A DNA stretch of 64,000 nucleotides from the NCBI GenBank assembly GCA_027603065.1, contig JADGJP010000006.1, forward strand, positions 682,001-746,000, written 5' to 3'. How positions within the stretch are numbered: the stretch's first letter is position 1; each line of letters opens with the position of its first letter. The notes beneath the pieces were generated by a model, which worked only from the letters and a program-made list of their open reading frames with translations, made no database searches and was not told the DNA's origin. The DNA is from Geranomyces variabilis (lineage: Eukaryota; Chytridiomycota; Chytridiomycetes; Spizellomycetales; Powellomycetaceae). Positions 44,168 through 55,596 of the stretch are shown piece by piece. Both the position numbers and the translations under genes were made by a program.

Positions 44168-45396
44168 CTAATCCAGCGATCGGCCGGCAAACGCCAGCTC
44201 AAGAGCACTGCGCTGCCTGAAAGCCCACATGATGTTGATGGGCGAAGGCGACGGGTCGCCGCAGATGGGCGTAGGCTTGTGGAGGCGGATCGCGCCAAAC
44301 ACGAGGTCGGCCTCTTCGTCCTTGGTCATGAACTTCTCGGATGAACCGCCGCCGGCGCCGCTGCCGCCCATGCCGCTAGAGCCGCCCATACCACTGCCAC
44401 TGCCGCCGCCGCCGCCGCCGCCTCCAGAGCCGTAGCCGCTGGCGCCTGCGGTTCCGGCGCGGATGTTGGGTGTCGACGCTCGAGAGTCTTCTAGTTGAAA
44501 ACAGAACGTCCGTCAGCGAAAAACAATTGCAAGATGTACAGACCGACCGCCATAAAAGTAGCGCGAACTTACTGTTAGCTGGACGGCGGTGCTCAGCGAC
44601 CAGAGTGTCATAAAGCTGCGAACGACCTTGGACCTGTCGCTTGAGGCCAACCGAGTGGATCTTGCATGTGATGGACCGCTGGCACAGCGTCCCGAGGTCA
44701 ATACGCACACCACAGTGCTTGTCGAGGTCAATCGGACCTTTGTTAATTGGACGCGGGATGGGTTTCGGGGTCTTGAATGGTCTCTCGATAGGCTTCTCAA
44801 ACGGGACTTCGTCTACTTTTTCGACAACTGCGGAGCGAGGGAGGAGAAGGAAGCGATTGATTGTGTGAATAAACATCATCAAGATAGCTTAAGATCCTCT
44901 CCCAAAGTAGTTATGTCAGAAAACACATACCTTCTTCGATCACCGTGGGTACGACAGCTGCCGGCGCAGGACTCGCCGTTGATGCAGGAGGCTGCTTTCT
45001 CTTGCGCGACGGCTTGGATCCAGCGGGTGTGGATTTCGGCTGAGCAACTTGCACGCTGGGGCCCGCAGCCTCCTCTGCATGCGGCTGCTGAGCGCACGAG
45101 GCCATATGTTGTGGGAACGATGCTTGAAGAACGCGACGGCGACAGAAGTGACACGAAACGATAACGGCGGGCTCAATCACAGGGAGACCGATGGTGATAG
45201 AGCCGTCAGCGGTGTGAGAGAACCCTTCGTCCAGAGGATCAGTAGGGAAAGTCACTGCAGAAAGCAGATACCAAGAATTTAGTGCGAATACTGACAAGAC
45301 TGACTATAATGTTATAGCTCAATGTATACCCTCTGGAAGGCCGATGCTGTCTCTGAGCTGAGACCAGCTCAGATTGGGCTTTGCAACCAGCGACAT
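44168..45396 (-). CDS. SGF73: SAGA complex subunit SGF73/ataxin-7-like (SCA7 domain)
   Basis: Anchors the histone H2B deubiquitinase module to the SAGA coactivator in the nucleus. The spliced protein begins MSLVAKPNLSWSQLRDSIGL. It has an N-terminal zinc finger (VSCHFCRRRVLQASFPQHMA, then SC), a basic Pro/Ala region, and the SCA7 zinc-binding domain: DLDKHCGVRIDLGTLCQRS and TCKIHSVGLKRQVQGRSQLY, with the conserved C-x(n)-C-x4-C-x2-H pattern. A glycine-rich run (encoded by GCC repeats at about 44388-44432) and an Arg/Leu-rich tail follow. Four exons with joins G/VTF, EEG and A/AGAC. Length is close to that of fungal homologues. Confidence 0.92.
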
Positions 45397-46518
45397 GAAC
45401 AAATGAAGAAAAGATCACAACCCTCCGTTGACAGCAGCAAGTCGTCCCGTTTTTTTATGGCTCGCGCGGAGGGGGCCGATTTTCATCAGTTCGGGCCGCG
45501 CCCACAGCCTGCCTGTCCTCTATACGACTCCCCGAGTCCGATTCCGAGAAGTTTTTTACGTTAATAGATAGAGGATGGCGGAAAACTGTGCCGAAAAATA
45601 TTGTCAGAAGGTGAGTTTTGTGCGCTCTAAACGTTCATTTCACCAGGAGGCGGAAGGTTATGACTCATCAAACTTACAGTATGTGAAAGCTCGAGAATGT
45701 CCCTGAGGTCGTCTTTGACTTTAAGACGGGACCCGAGGAATAATGAGAAGAAGCTTTAAGAATTAAAGTTGGCGATAGATGTCTAGACGGTTTGCCTGAC
45801 AGCGGTCAAGTGCTCGCAAAGTAGAGAGGCGAGAGCAGGCACAGAGATGTTTCCAAGAGCTGTTCCTGAGGGGGAATTTCGAAACGGCGGGAATGCTCGA
45901 TTGCAGGGCACAAGCTGGCTTTCTGTGCTCTGGCGGAGTGTAAGGAGCAGTGGCCGTTGCTGCTAAGCGAGGCAATTGTCTGTGGGAATTTAGCGGGTAC
46001 TCTGTAATGAGGCGGGACCGCTGGGCGGGCGGACCTTGGGATTGATCGCTTTTGTTACGTAATCCCAGCTTCTCACTGGCACCAAGAGAAGCCTTCCTGT
46101 ACAGCGAAACCCCCCCAGAGCCTACACACACAGCCTTGTGCAGCTTTCGAGGCCACGCCAGTAAAACTTTTAAAGCGGGGTTTACTTTAGTCCTTGAGTG
46201 TCAGCAAACTTGTTCGTCCCTTGCAGTCCGGTTTACGCGCGGGCCGACAGTGGCCGCCAGCTGGGAGCCCCACCCCAGCATTTACCAATTAGAACGATTC
46301 TATTTTACCTTGACATGATGAAAATGTGAAACGTACGCAACTTTGCAGATGGTAGTTTGCAAAACTTCCAGCGGGCTGTCTGAAGGAAGTGGCAGCCCCG
46401 TGCCTGCCTGAAAAGTGGGGAGCCAAAGCTGTCAAATTAATGAAGGCCTGTCAAAACAAAATATGAATAAATTATGTACATTTGAAAGGGTGCGTGGTAA
46501 CAGTTGTAGTGATTTGAT
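45397..46518. other. Intergenic region with no recognisable gene
   Basis: 1122 bases between SGF73 (promoter side) and the 3' end of NLE1. A minus-strand frame of 122 codons (45763-46131) has no family resemblance and no biased codon use. I see no tRNA or repeat. A small unrecognised gene or non-coding RNA cannot be excluded. Confidence 0.4.
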
Positions 46519-48351
46519 TCAATGTCTCCATCTGCAAGCGAGGAGGGAACGATTAGAATATGTAAAGCGCTAGCGGAACAAACCTCAATAATATCTTTGT
46601 AATTACTCACATTTTCAGCACGCGGTCCTTGCCGCCACTCGCCACCCTGTCTCCAGCAGGGCTCCAGTCAACCGAATACACCTCGTCGGCATGGCCAGGC
46701 AGCTCGTGCCGCAACTTTCGGTTTTTGACATCCCAGGTTTTGAGTGTGCTGTCGCGCGAACCCGAAAGAACCTGCCGCGAGTCCGACGACCAGCACACTT
46801 GGAAAACCGCGCCAACATGTCCGCGGAGCGTAGTCAGGAATCTACAATATTATGTATGGGGAAGTTTAATACACCTTATGTACCACGTCGCTTTCTCTTC
46901 TTTTACTCTCACTGCAAAAACTTACGTTCCACTTAATCCATCCCACAGCTTGACACTCTTGTCAAAGCTCGCGCTCGCAAGCGTTGCGCCATCGGGTGAA
47001 AAGCTAAGGTGGGTGACCGGTTGCTGGTGGCCCGTCATCCTCGTTAATGACTTTTTGCCTGTGCTCGGCTCCCACAGGAATATGGTGAAATCATCGCTGC
47101 ATGACGCAAGGCGTTCTTTCCGCGCGCCGTCGCCGGTGGCGGCCGCGTACCGCGCAACCGCTGCCGCATGCGCCTCTTCCCTGGTAGCGAACCGCTTGCC
47201 CGTGTGGTCATGAGGTCCAGTCCGGAGGATGAAGTCGGTCGACAGAGTGAGGTGATTTACCCAGTGTGCGTGTCCTTCAAGCGTGCGAACCAGTTTTCCC
47301 TGAAATATCATTGATGCGTCAGATAATGTCGCAATACAGGAACAGCAACCCTTATTTTCAAGCACTTAATGCCTCGTCTGGTCCAGGAAAGCTCACCGTG
47401 ATTGCATCCCAAACTTTGATCGTTTTGTCTCGGCTTCCCGAGTAAATCAACCCCTCCCCGCCCCACTTTACGCTCATCACCGGCGCAGTGTGTCCCGCGA
47501 GCGTCAGCAGCACTTTCCGCAACGTCGCATCCCATATCCGCACGGTCCCATCTCGCGACGCACTCGCAAACCGATTGCAGCTTGCATTGGCGTGCATCGG
47601 CTCCCACGCGATGCTGGTAATGACCTGTGAGTGCGCTCGCAGCGGTTCTCCCATCGCTTTGCCCGTCTTTGGGTTCCACAGCCGAATAGTGTTGTCCATG
47701 CTCCCCGACGCCAGGATCTCGCAGTCGGGCGACCAAGCAACAATCTGAACCCAGTTCTTATGGCCCTCCAGCGTAAATTGCGGCGTTTCGGTCGTAAGAT
47801 CCCAAATACGCACGGTCGTGTCGCCCGATCCTGTTGCAAGCTGCGTACCGTCTGGACTAAAACAGACCGAGAGAATGGCCTCGGTGTGGCCGGTGAGCGA
47901 CGCGCTGCAGCGGGTGACGGCGCGGACGCGAAAGATCGCTTGTGGGCGGTAGAGAATGGTAATTTGGTCTTCCGTTGACCGGTTCAGACCATGGATAATG
48001 TCGAGATGCAAATCGGTTTTGATTTCGGTGTCATCCACCAGGAACGAATAGGGCAGAGGGTCCTCCTGCAAATGCGCACAACCGCCGGGGCATGTTCAGC
48101 ATGTAACTTTTCTCCCCATTGCATAACCAAAGAGGACAAACATTTTCCAAGAGATTATTGAGGAGCAACGCAAGCTGCTCGGGCGTCACGTCGGCGGGGA
48201 GGTTGAGTGGTGGTCCGCAGACGTCGCCTTCCGGGCTCTTGAATTGCGCTACTACGGTGGTGCCTACGGGCGGGACAACCCGCGGTGCCGGGTCATTCTT
48301 CTTGTACCGGTTTGGCTTAACATACGGATGGTATTTCGTTTCTCCTCCCAT
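46519..48351 (-). CDS. RSA4: Notchless homologue (RSA4/NLE1), 60S ribosome assembly WD-repeat protein
   Basis: Links pre-60S particles to the AAA ATPase Rea1/midasin in the nucleus. The N-terminal ubiquitin-like NLE domain is clear: VVAQFKSPEGDVCGPPLNLP, SFLVDDTEIKTDLHLDI. It is followed by LYRPQAIFRVRAVTRCSASL and eight WD blades: GTQLATGSGDTTVRIWDL, ILASGSMDNTIRLWNP, NRFASASRDGTVRIWDA, LIYSGSRDKTIKVWDA, ERLASCSDDFTIFLWEP, ATLASASFDKSVKLWDG, RQVLSGSRDSTLKTWDV and VASGGKDRVLKIWRH. The end uses a last tiny exon (AAA AT/A TGG AGA CAT TGA, stop 46519-46521), giving the conserved IWRH terminus. Start at MGGETKYHPY. Head to head with RRP4. Confidence 0.95.
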
Positions 48352-48554
48352 CGCTGCAGGAGATGTTTGTATATAACGTGCAAATGCTTTCGTTGAACAA
48401 AAAGAAAAAAGAAGGCAGCAGAGCATCACAGCGCAGACGCGGCACTGCGCCACACGTTGCGGGGCTGTGCAATTCATTGAGAAGTTCGTTCTCCTTCCAA
48501 TTCCTGCCGTCTTCCTGCCATCGACGTTAAGGCATTCAACAAGCATTTGCAATA
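48352..48554. promoter_or_regulatory. Bidirectional promoter region of RSA4/NLE1 and RRP4
   Basis: Only 203 bases separate the two start codons. A TATATAA lies at 48370-48376, close to the RSA4 side. Both genes serve ribosome production, so co-regulation from this segment is likely (inference from layout). Confidence 0.5.
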
Positions 48555-49789
48555 ATGGATCAAGACGATAATCAAATGGAGATTGATGGGGAAGACTCGC
48601 TAGAGATACATGTCGTCACTCCCGGGGAGGTCGTGACACGGGACTCGGCTTTCATGCGGTATGAGAAGAAAGACCTGGTTGCTACTTGCTCCGACAGCAC
48701 TCCCCATAATCAGATAATTCTAATACCGGTATTAATCAAAGAGGGCACGGCACTTACACAGAGGACGAGACGCTGGTCGCCTCTCTCGCCGGCGTAGTGG
48801 ATCGAGTCAATAAGCTTATTTCGATAAAACCGCTACGAACGCGGTACAATGGCGAAATTGGCGATGTTGTGGTTGGAAGGATAACAGAAGTGAGGCAGAA
48901 AGTTCACTGCAAGCAGTTCTACTGTGAGCAACGTGACTGATTTCCTATCTTCCCTGTACCAGGTTGCACAAAAGCGGTGGAAGGTTGATATGAACGCGCG
49001 GCAGGATGGAGTTCTGCTACTCTCGTCCGTAAACCTGCCCGGCGGCGTTCAACGAAGGAAGAACGAGTCTGATGAACTGCAAATGCGTACTTTCTTTGCA
49101 GAGGGCGATATGCTGAGTGTGAGGCTTGCTGAAGACCAACCGAGCTCGTCCGGCAAGCCACTGACAAATCTTCGGTAGGCCGAGGTGCAAGCATTTTTCC
49201 AAGACGGCGCAGCTTCGCTTCATACTCGTAGCATTAAATATGGCAAAGTGAGGCGTACCTTATGCGTGAGTCAGTTTGCAAACCGCATCTCTCACACCGC
49301 AGTCATTCCTTCTAGCTTCGGAATGGGTCGCTTGTCACCGTCCCTTCAGCTCTCATCAAACGGACGAAGTCCCATTTCGTAACTTTGCCTTGCGGCGTGG
49401 ACGTGATCTTGGGCCTCAATGGGTACATCTGGGTTGCCAAACACGTGCCTATCTCACCAGAGCAAGCAAATCAACCGGATGCGCTGTACCACAACGATAA
49501 CGAGGTGAGACATCTGGTTCCAGAAACCTGCTTTTCTACAGCATCAGCGGCTCACAGTCTGTAACAAACACAACAGCCAATATCGGATACTGAGCGCGAA
49601 ATTATTGCCCGTGTGTGCAACACCATTCTTGCACTGGCCAAGCACAACAACTTCATCAACGACACCATGATCGTGTACGCATACGAGGCGGGGTCCTCGC
49701 ATCGCGTAAAAGATATCCTCAAGCCGGATATCAGCCAAGAAATTGTACAGACCGCACGTGCGCAGTTTAAGGAGGCCCAGCAGCATTAG
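48555..49789 (+). CDS. RRP4: Exosome complex subunit RRP4
   Basis: RNA-binding cap subunit of the 3'-5' RNA exosome, in nucleus and cytoplasm, needed for rRNA maturation. The N-terminal part runs [27 protein letters not shown]. An S1 domain follows ([54 protein letters not shown]), then [20 protein letters not shown] and a KH-like domain (THFV-type strand [20 protein letters not shown]). It ends in a helical tail ending FKEAQQH. At least four introns must be removed, one joining MR to GHGTY. Gene order and length fit the family. Confidence 0.94.
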
Positions 49790-50088
49790 CATGCAACTAT
49801 AATAGACAGCGCTTCACTCCAACCCGTTTTTCTCTAATGACGTATATATTTTTCTTGCAAATGAAGATCGCTGCAATTTGTTTGTTTTCTGGTATGCAAG
49901 TCGGGATCGACCGAAGGCGGGAGAGGGTAGAAAGAGCCAAGGTGGGAAAGGAACAGTACAGCCGCGGCGTAAATCGCACAAAGGGAAGGGTAGAAGAAAG
50001 TGGCTTTAGAACGGGGATTTCGTCAGAAACGGTCTAAGTTTTGCTGAGATGTGTCTCAACCTCCGCCCACGGCCATGGCGACATGTAT

Positions 50089-52368
50089 TCATTGCTCAGG
50101 TCGAGGAGCTGCGCTGGGCCTTCTGCCGGGAATCTCAAGGAGCATCGCAACTGCAATGGCCCGGCGTTCCTCCTCCGTCTCTAGCGGGCGAAGAGGGCCT
50201 CCGGTGACGGTCGGATCGGCAGAGGCAACTTCCGTGGAGGTTGATAGGGAAGAAGTCTGAGCGGCATGCGGCGACATGGTGGCGAGTACATCTCCCGACG
50301 GTGATTCAGAAAGAGGCGCAGTTGATCCGGTAACGGTGGCCAGCGATTCGTGCGCAACATTGGTGCCCGCAGCAGTGTCGTCAGAGTTAAGCTGTGGCGA
50401 TGGCGAAGCAACCGTCTCCAACTCCGCCTGTGCAGCATTTGGCATCAATGCAGGAAGAGAGAGGTTGCTCGAGCCTGGACCCTCCGGCAGAGTTACAGAC
50501 GAAAGTGACGAGGTCCTAGACGACGAGTGTGCCGACGGAGGTGGAGTTACTTCCTGAGCAGATGCAGTCAAAGCGACCATAGCGGCAGCAGTGGTTGGCG
50601 CTACTGGTGCCGACAACAAAGAGCCTCCAACGTGTTCCGATTTCATTTGTTGCTGCTGGGTATGCAACCGGGCGAGCTCCATTTCCAGTGCAGAGCAGTC
50701 TGGGATGGCGGGTTGCGAAAGCGCGTGGTAAGCCGCTTGGCTCAGTTCGCTCGGGAGCAAGCCAGCATGCCGGACAATGGAAACGCGGTCACCATCCACC
50801 TGCATGGACAGCTTGCCGCTGCGCAGCGCTGCTGCGGTAATTTCGTAATTTTGTGGATGCTGCTGCTGGGCTTCCAACCCACCACCCACATCTCCAACAC
50901 CGACTCCTGCCGCAGCCGCGGCAGCAGCTATGAATGGGGCTGGTCGCGCTGAGGCAGAGTTCGTGGCCAGATAAGCCGCATACGCGACGGCTTGAGCGGT
51001 GGCACTAAGCGCTGTTTGATTTCCATCATGGATCGTCGGCGAGGAGTCCGTGCTCGATACCGCGACCCGATAATCATCCGGCGAGCCATTTTGAGTTTGA
51101 GATTTGATCTGGCCACCCGATATACCTTCCAATAAGCCCACCGCTGCAGCGTCCATGGCGAACTGTGAGGCGACTGAACCGGCCAGCCGCTGTTGTTGTT
51201 GAAGCTGCTGATGCTGTCCGCTTGCAGCTGGTTTCCGCTCCATGACTCCAGTCGACGAGCGCGTGGCGTAGTGGGCTGAAGGCGAGGGCGAGACGGGTCC
51301 GCCCGGAGATGGCGTTTCCGTTCCGTTGCCAAGCCGCACTGCGTCAGCGCCATCAAGCGAGGCATCACGCCTGGCCTTTTTAGCGTCCGGCTGCTGCTGC
51401 GGCTGTTGAGGCAACGGTGACGGCTCCTGCTGCGCTCCTTCCTGAACGCCCATTTGGTCGGCGGCTCCGCTGTCATGGTCACTAATCCGGCGGTTACGCG
51501 CGCTGCGGCGCACCGGTGCAGTGGCAGTGGCTGCAGGTGTGGCGGGCGCCGAGGCCGGTGCTTTTCGTTTTTTGGGTTGCTGCGCTTGATGCTGGGTCAG
51601 CGCTGGTTGCTGATTTTGCTGTTGCTGCTGTTGCTGATGCGCACCATTTGCACTCCCGCTGTTCGAACTGGTAATCGCTTGTTCAAATGGGCCGTGTTTG
51701 ATGCCTTGATGGCGGTTCAGATCGTATTTCCTCGTAAACTACGAAGAAGGGCGTGGTAAATATCCGGGTGTTACATACGAACGGCGTGGGCGAACGATAA
51801 GGATGGACGTTTTGCAACACTCCGGGGCCCGCATAGCTTTTCAAGCTCGCCCTTGTTGTGTCGCCCGTGGGCCCGCTGCGCTCGTATTTGGAACAACCGT
51901 TTTTTGTTTTTTTTTCTCCTCTCCGCACCCAGCTATCCGTTCCACCCGCAGCAACATGAAAGGAATGGCTCTCACCTTTCGGGGACATTCCTTGCACTCA
52001 AACTCTCTCACTCCAAAGTGGGTTGCATAGTGGGTAGCTAGGTTATACCTCCTCGCAAACGCGCGAGCGCATTGCGGGTATGGGCATTGGAACATATTGT
52101 CTTTATTGCGACAGTTTTGCAACGGAGCTTGAGGCGCTGCCGTAGCTGAGGGACTCGGAGACTGCTGCTGCGGTTGGCTCTGCTGTTGCTGTTGCTGTTG
52201 GTGCGCCTGCAGCTGCTGTGTTTGGTCGGCCGGCTGCGGGTGGGGAGCGGGGTGGAGGTCCTCGACAGTGTGTTGTTGCGCATTCTCGGTCGCGGCGCCA
52301 TGCAGCGAGTGGTGCGAAGACTGGGGGTGAGAGGCATCCATTGCTGGGACCCCGAAAGCCGTCTGCAT
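50089..52368 (-). CDS. C2H2 zinc-finger transcription factor, Gln/Ser/Ala-rich
   Basis: Two C2H2 fingers lie near the N-terminus: FQCPYPQCARAFARRYNLAT (ending HYATH) and FECKECPRK/FTRKYDLNRH (ending QGIKH), the second split by an intron at about 51738-52001. The fingers are followed by poly-Gln (from CTG/TTG repeats at 51613-51641), a basic segment KKRKAPAS/RRSARNRR (nuclear signal) and about 450 residues of Ser, Ala, Gln and Pro-rich sequence ending EEERRAIAVAMLLEIPGRRP. No other domain is visible. Start chosen at ATG 52368 (MQTAFGV). The frame is open to another ATG at 52695, which would add 109 poorly conserved-looking, Cys/Arg/Pro-rich residues. The family of targets is unknown. Confidence 0.82.
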
Positions 52369-53547
52369 ATAGGCACTGGAGGAAGACGATTCTCTTAAAC
52401 TGGCCGACCGACGACGGACACCGCGGTCGGCGGAGCGCGAAAGCGGCCTTGACTTAAATTTCCAGAGGAGGGGAAATGGCCTTTTGGCACAGGAGGAAGG
52501 GCACGCTGATGGTACACGGGGGTAGACGCCGCAGCTGTCAAGCGGTGGGGGCGAGGGACGACGACGGGATTCTGCCTGACGGGGCAACGGACAGACGGAC
52601 AGAGACGGACCGCGCAGCGGGCTGGCTCCGGCTGTTGCGACTAAAAACTGCACATAAACGACACCGACACGCAAAGAGCTTCCACAAGCGCTCATATTGT
52701 CCCGGACCTGGCAACATTTCTAGAGCGGTGGTGGCTTCGAATGCAGACACTCTTCCAAGTTTAAGTTTTCATAGCCTTAAATCCTCATTAAGATACCCGC
52801 GCGCCCATTTCAGGCGTGCGGCACACGGTCCAGCTCGACCCCGCTTTGGCCTTTGTCCAAAGATCTCGACGTGCCGCGATGCCTACAGCTGAATGACGAC
52901 TCGCTTTTATTTCGCGTTTACCCGAAGGTGTGAGCCGTCATCCTTTCAACGTGTTTAGATTTGAGAGCTCTTGGTGCCATGCGGTTATCAAGGACTATTG
53001 CCACCAACAGTTCTGATGCGGCCAATGCAGATAATGACGATGTGATATGTTGATATATGACAACGATGTGGCCAACACATATAGCGACGCTTCACATTGA
53101 ACATCAGCATTTGCGGCCAAGGTGAAGGGAGTCTGAACGAGGGATATTGCACCTGGACACGGAATATGTATCTCTATGCATCGGCACGGCAACAGAAATG
53201 CAGAAAGCCCAAGTATAACGGCATGATTTACCTTCATATATCGCTATCACGATTGCCGCCGTATATATATGTTATTACGGGATGTTGGTGGGCGGACGAC
53301 AACCCAGAGGCTTTCAAGCTTCTGCGCCCTGCCAGAGATGAGTCATCCCCGCCGCTCCGGTGGCTGTGCTCGACATCGTTCCAGCCTATCCCACATCGAG
53401 CACTCCAGACGACTAACGCCTACCGCATTACAGACAACTTTTTCAGCGAGCTCGCTGTCCAATTTCGTCCGCTGCATCGCAGAGAGTCATATTGAGCATT
53501 TTATATTATTCCTGGCGACCCCCTTGCGCAAAAGAGCGGCGTGAGGG
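52369..53547. other. Divergent intergenic region upstream of the zinc-finger and CDK genes
   Basis: 1179 bases. The left part (to about 52695) is an open frame continuing the zinc-finger gene and could be its 5' end or leader. The remainder is AT-richer (53035-53075 and 53220-53280 with ATATATATGTTATTAC) and holds no gene or RNA that I can recognise. Confidence 0.4.
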
Positions 53548-55358
53548 ATGGACAAATATCAGGTTAATACCAGAGCCACAGTCTGACTACTCAGTTCGCA
53601 TTGTGCATAGAACGCTGATCTCGGCGTATGAATTTGTATTTTCTACTAGAAAATCGAAAAATTGGGAGAAGGTTGATTTACGAGTGCAGAGACACCATGG
53701 GCAACTCGGCAGTAGGACTAAACTTGTCTTGACCGTGCCTCGCCTCCTGCGATTTAGGAACCTATGGGATTGTTTATAAAGCGCAAAATAAGGACACGGG
53801 CGATATTGTAGCATTAAAAAGGGTAAAGTTACGACTGATTCGGAGACTTTCGCGAGTTAAAGCATTCTCACGGTAGAAATTTTGATTATTTCGCTGGAAT
53901 TGCTGGCATTTAGATACGGCTTGACAATGAAGAGGAGGTGTGACTCCAGACTGCTCAAAAGTTCGTCATACTACGACCGTATATTGACTGTCGGCGTTTG
54001 AAGGGCGTTCCGTGTACGGCAATCCGGGAAATCTCGCTTTTGAAAGAGCTCAAGCACCTCAATATTGTCCGGTGAGGAATGCACGCATTTTCACTGCGCG
54101 GCGAAAGAGGCTAAAGTCCGGGCGAATCCTTGCTCTTTCTTATTCCAGATTATATGATGTGATACATACGGAAAAGAAGCTCACGCTCGTGTTTGAGTAT
54201 CTCGACTCCGATTTGAAAAAGTTCCTGGATGGAATTGGAGGAGAATTGGAGGAGTCGCATTTGAAGGTATGTTTGAGAGCGACTCTCGCTTGATTTTGGC
54301 ACTTAGAGCTAAACAGTTGGGCCATCTGGTGACAGCATTTGATGTACCAGTTGTTGAAAGGAGTTGCATTCTGCCACGAACATCGGGTTTTACATCGAGA
54401 TTTAAAACCTCAGTGAGTTGGAACAAGATCTATGTCTCTGTGGGCGCAGAACTCATTTCTCAAGTGTTCTCGTATCTGCAGAAATCTGCTGATCAACAAA
54501 AAGATGGACCTGAAGCTCGGCGACTTTGGACTGGCTCGAGCTTTTGGGATACCTGGTAAGCAACAAGTAGAGGCCGTGCCTGTATCTTAGATGTGGAGAT
54601 TCTGATCTACGGTTGTGGTGTACAATACAAAGTTCGGAGTTACTCGCATGAGGTAAGGACGCAGCAGGAGTTTAGTGAGACAGGCAGTCAACTCAACGTT
54701 GCTATCTATAGGTGGTCACATTATGGTACCGAGCGCCAGACGTCTTGATGGGGTCTCGGCAGTATTCGACCTCCATTGACCTGTGGTCGGCTGGCTGTGT
54801 GATGGCAGGTGAGAGCACAGGCGCTCGGCAACTTTCCGGACTTCGATTTATCAGGGAGCTCGGCGAGAGTACTTATATGGCTGGCAACGCGCGACGCAGA
54901 AATGGCATCTGGACGGCCATTGTTTCCGGGAAACTCAATCAGGGATCAGTTACAGCGGATATTCAAATTGTTAGGGACGCCTGATGAAAAGGTACGTGAA
55001 TGCTGCAGTCGTCCTCCGGTGATTCGGATAGACACGCATGCCGACATCAACGCTCACATCCCCCTCACCGACCTAGTCGTGGCCGCGAATAAAGGAATTA
55101 CCAGATTACAAAGCAGACTTTCCTATTTATCCCCGCATGGCGCTTGATGCGCTGTATCCAAAACTGGATGCCAACGGCATCGACCTGCTTTCCAAGCTGG
55201 TCGAGTTTCAACCCGAGAAGAGAATCAGTGCGGAGAAAGCATTACAACGTAAGAGCAACTTTAAGCCGCCCCCTTTCCTTCGCTAGCCGACTATCGCTAA
55301 GCATATGTGTCTCGCATTCGCAGATCCGTACTTTCATGGCATTGGGACTGCGGACTAA
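53548..55358 (+). CDS. Cyclin-dependent kinase, CDK5/Pho85-like, with a PCTAIRE helix
   Basis: About 300 residues in roughly 12 small exons. Exon 1 is only 15 bases (53548-53562, MDKYQ), joining IEKLGEG, then [20 protein letters not shown]. Other parts: [23 protein letters not shown] (cyclin-binding C-helix), [20 protein letters not shown], the catalytic [81 protein letters not shown] and the end [16 protein letters not shown]. The YSTSID box and PDVLMGS match the CDK5/Pho85 group, while the C-helix reads PCTAIRE, otherwise typical of CDK16-18. Intron density is far above that of its neighbours. All joins keep frame, so the gene looks intact. Confidence 0.9.
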
Positions 55359-55596
55359 ACAACCCGATACTGGGACACGGCGACGTGCCCCGTGTGTATA
55401 GCTTGTGATTTTACCTGTATTTTTGAATATTAATACCCACTTTGCCTATGAAGGACGCCCTCAGTTCAATGAATACTTCATGCAATTTTCCTCGCCTACT
55501 ACACTCACAAACCCCCTTTTTATCTACAGAGTATACCCCGCGCCCACCATTGAGCTGTCTGCATTGATCCCATACGACTTCTCACTCCTCGCCTTC

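Noticed and set aside
45763-46131. A 122-codon minus-strand frame in the gap before NLE1
   Set aside because: No ATG start, no motifs and average composition.
52368-52695. A longer zinc-finger protein starting at ATG 52695
   Set aside because: The extra 109 residues are Arg/Pro/Cys-rich and look like translated leader. The later ATG was preferred, but the longer form is not excluded.
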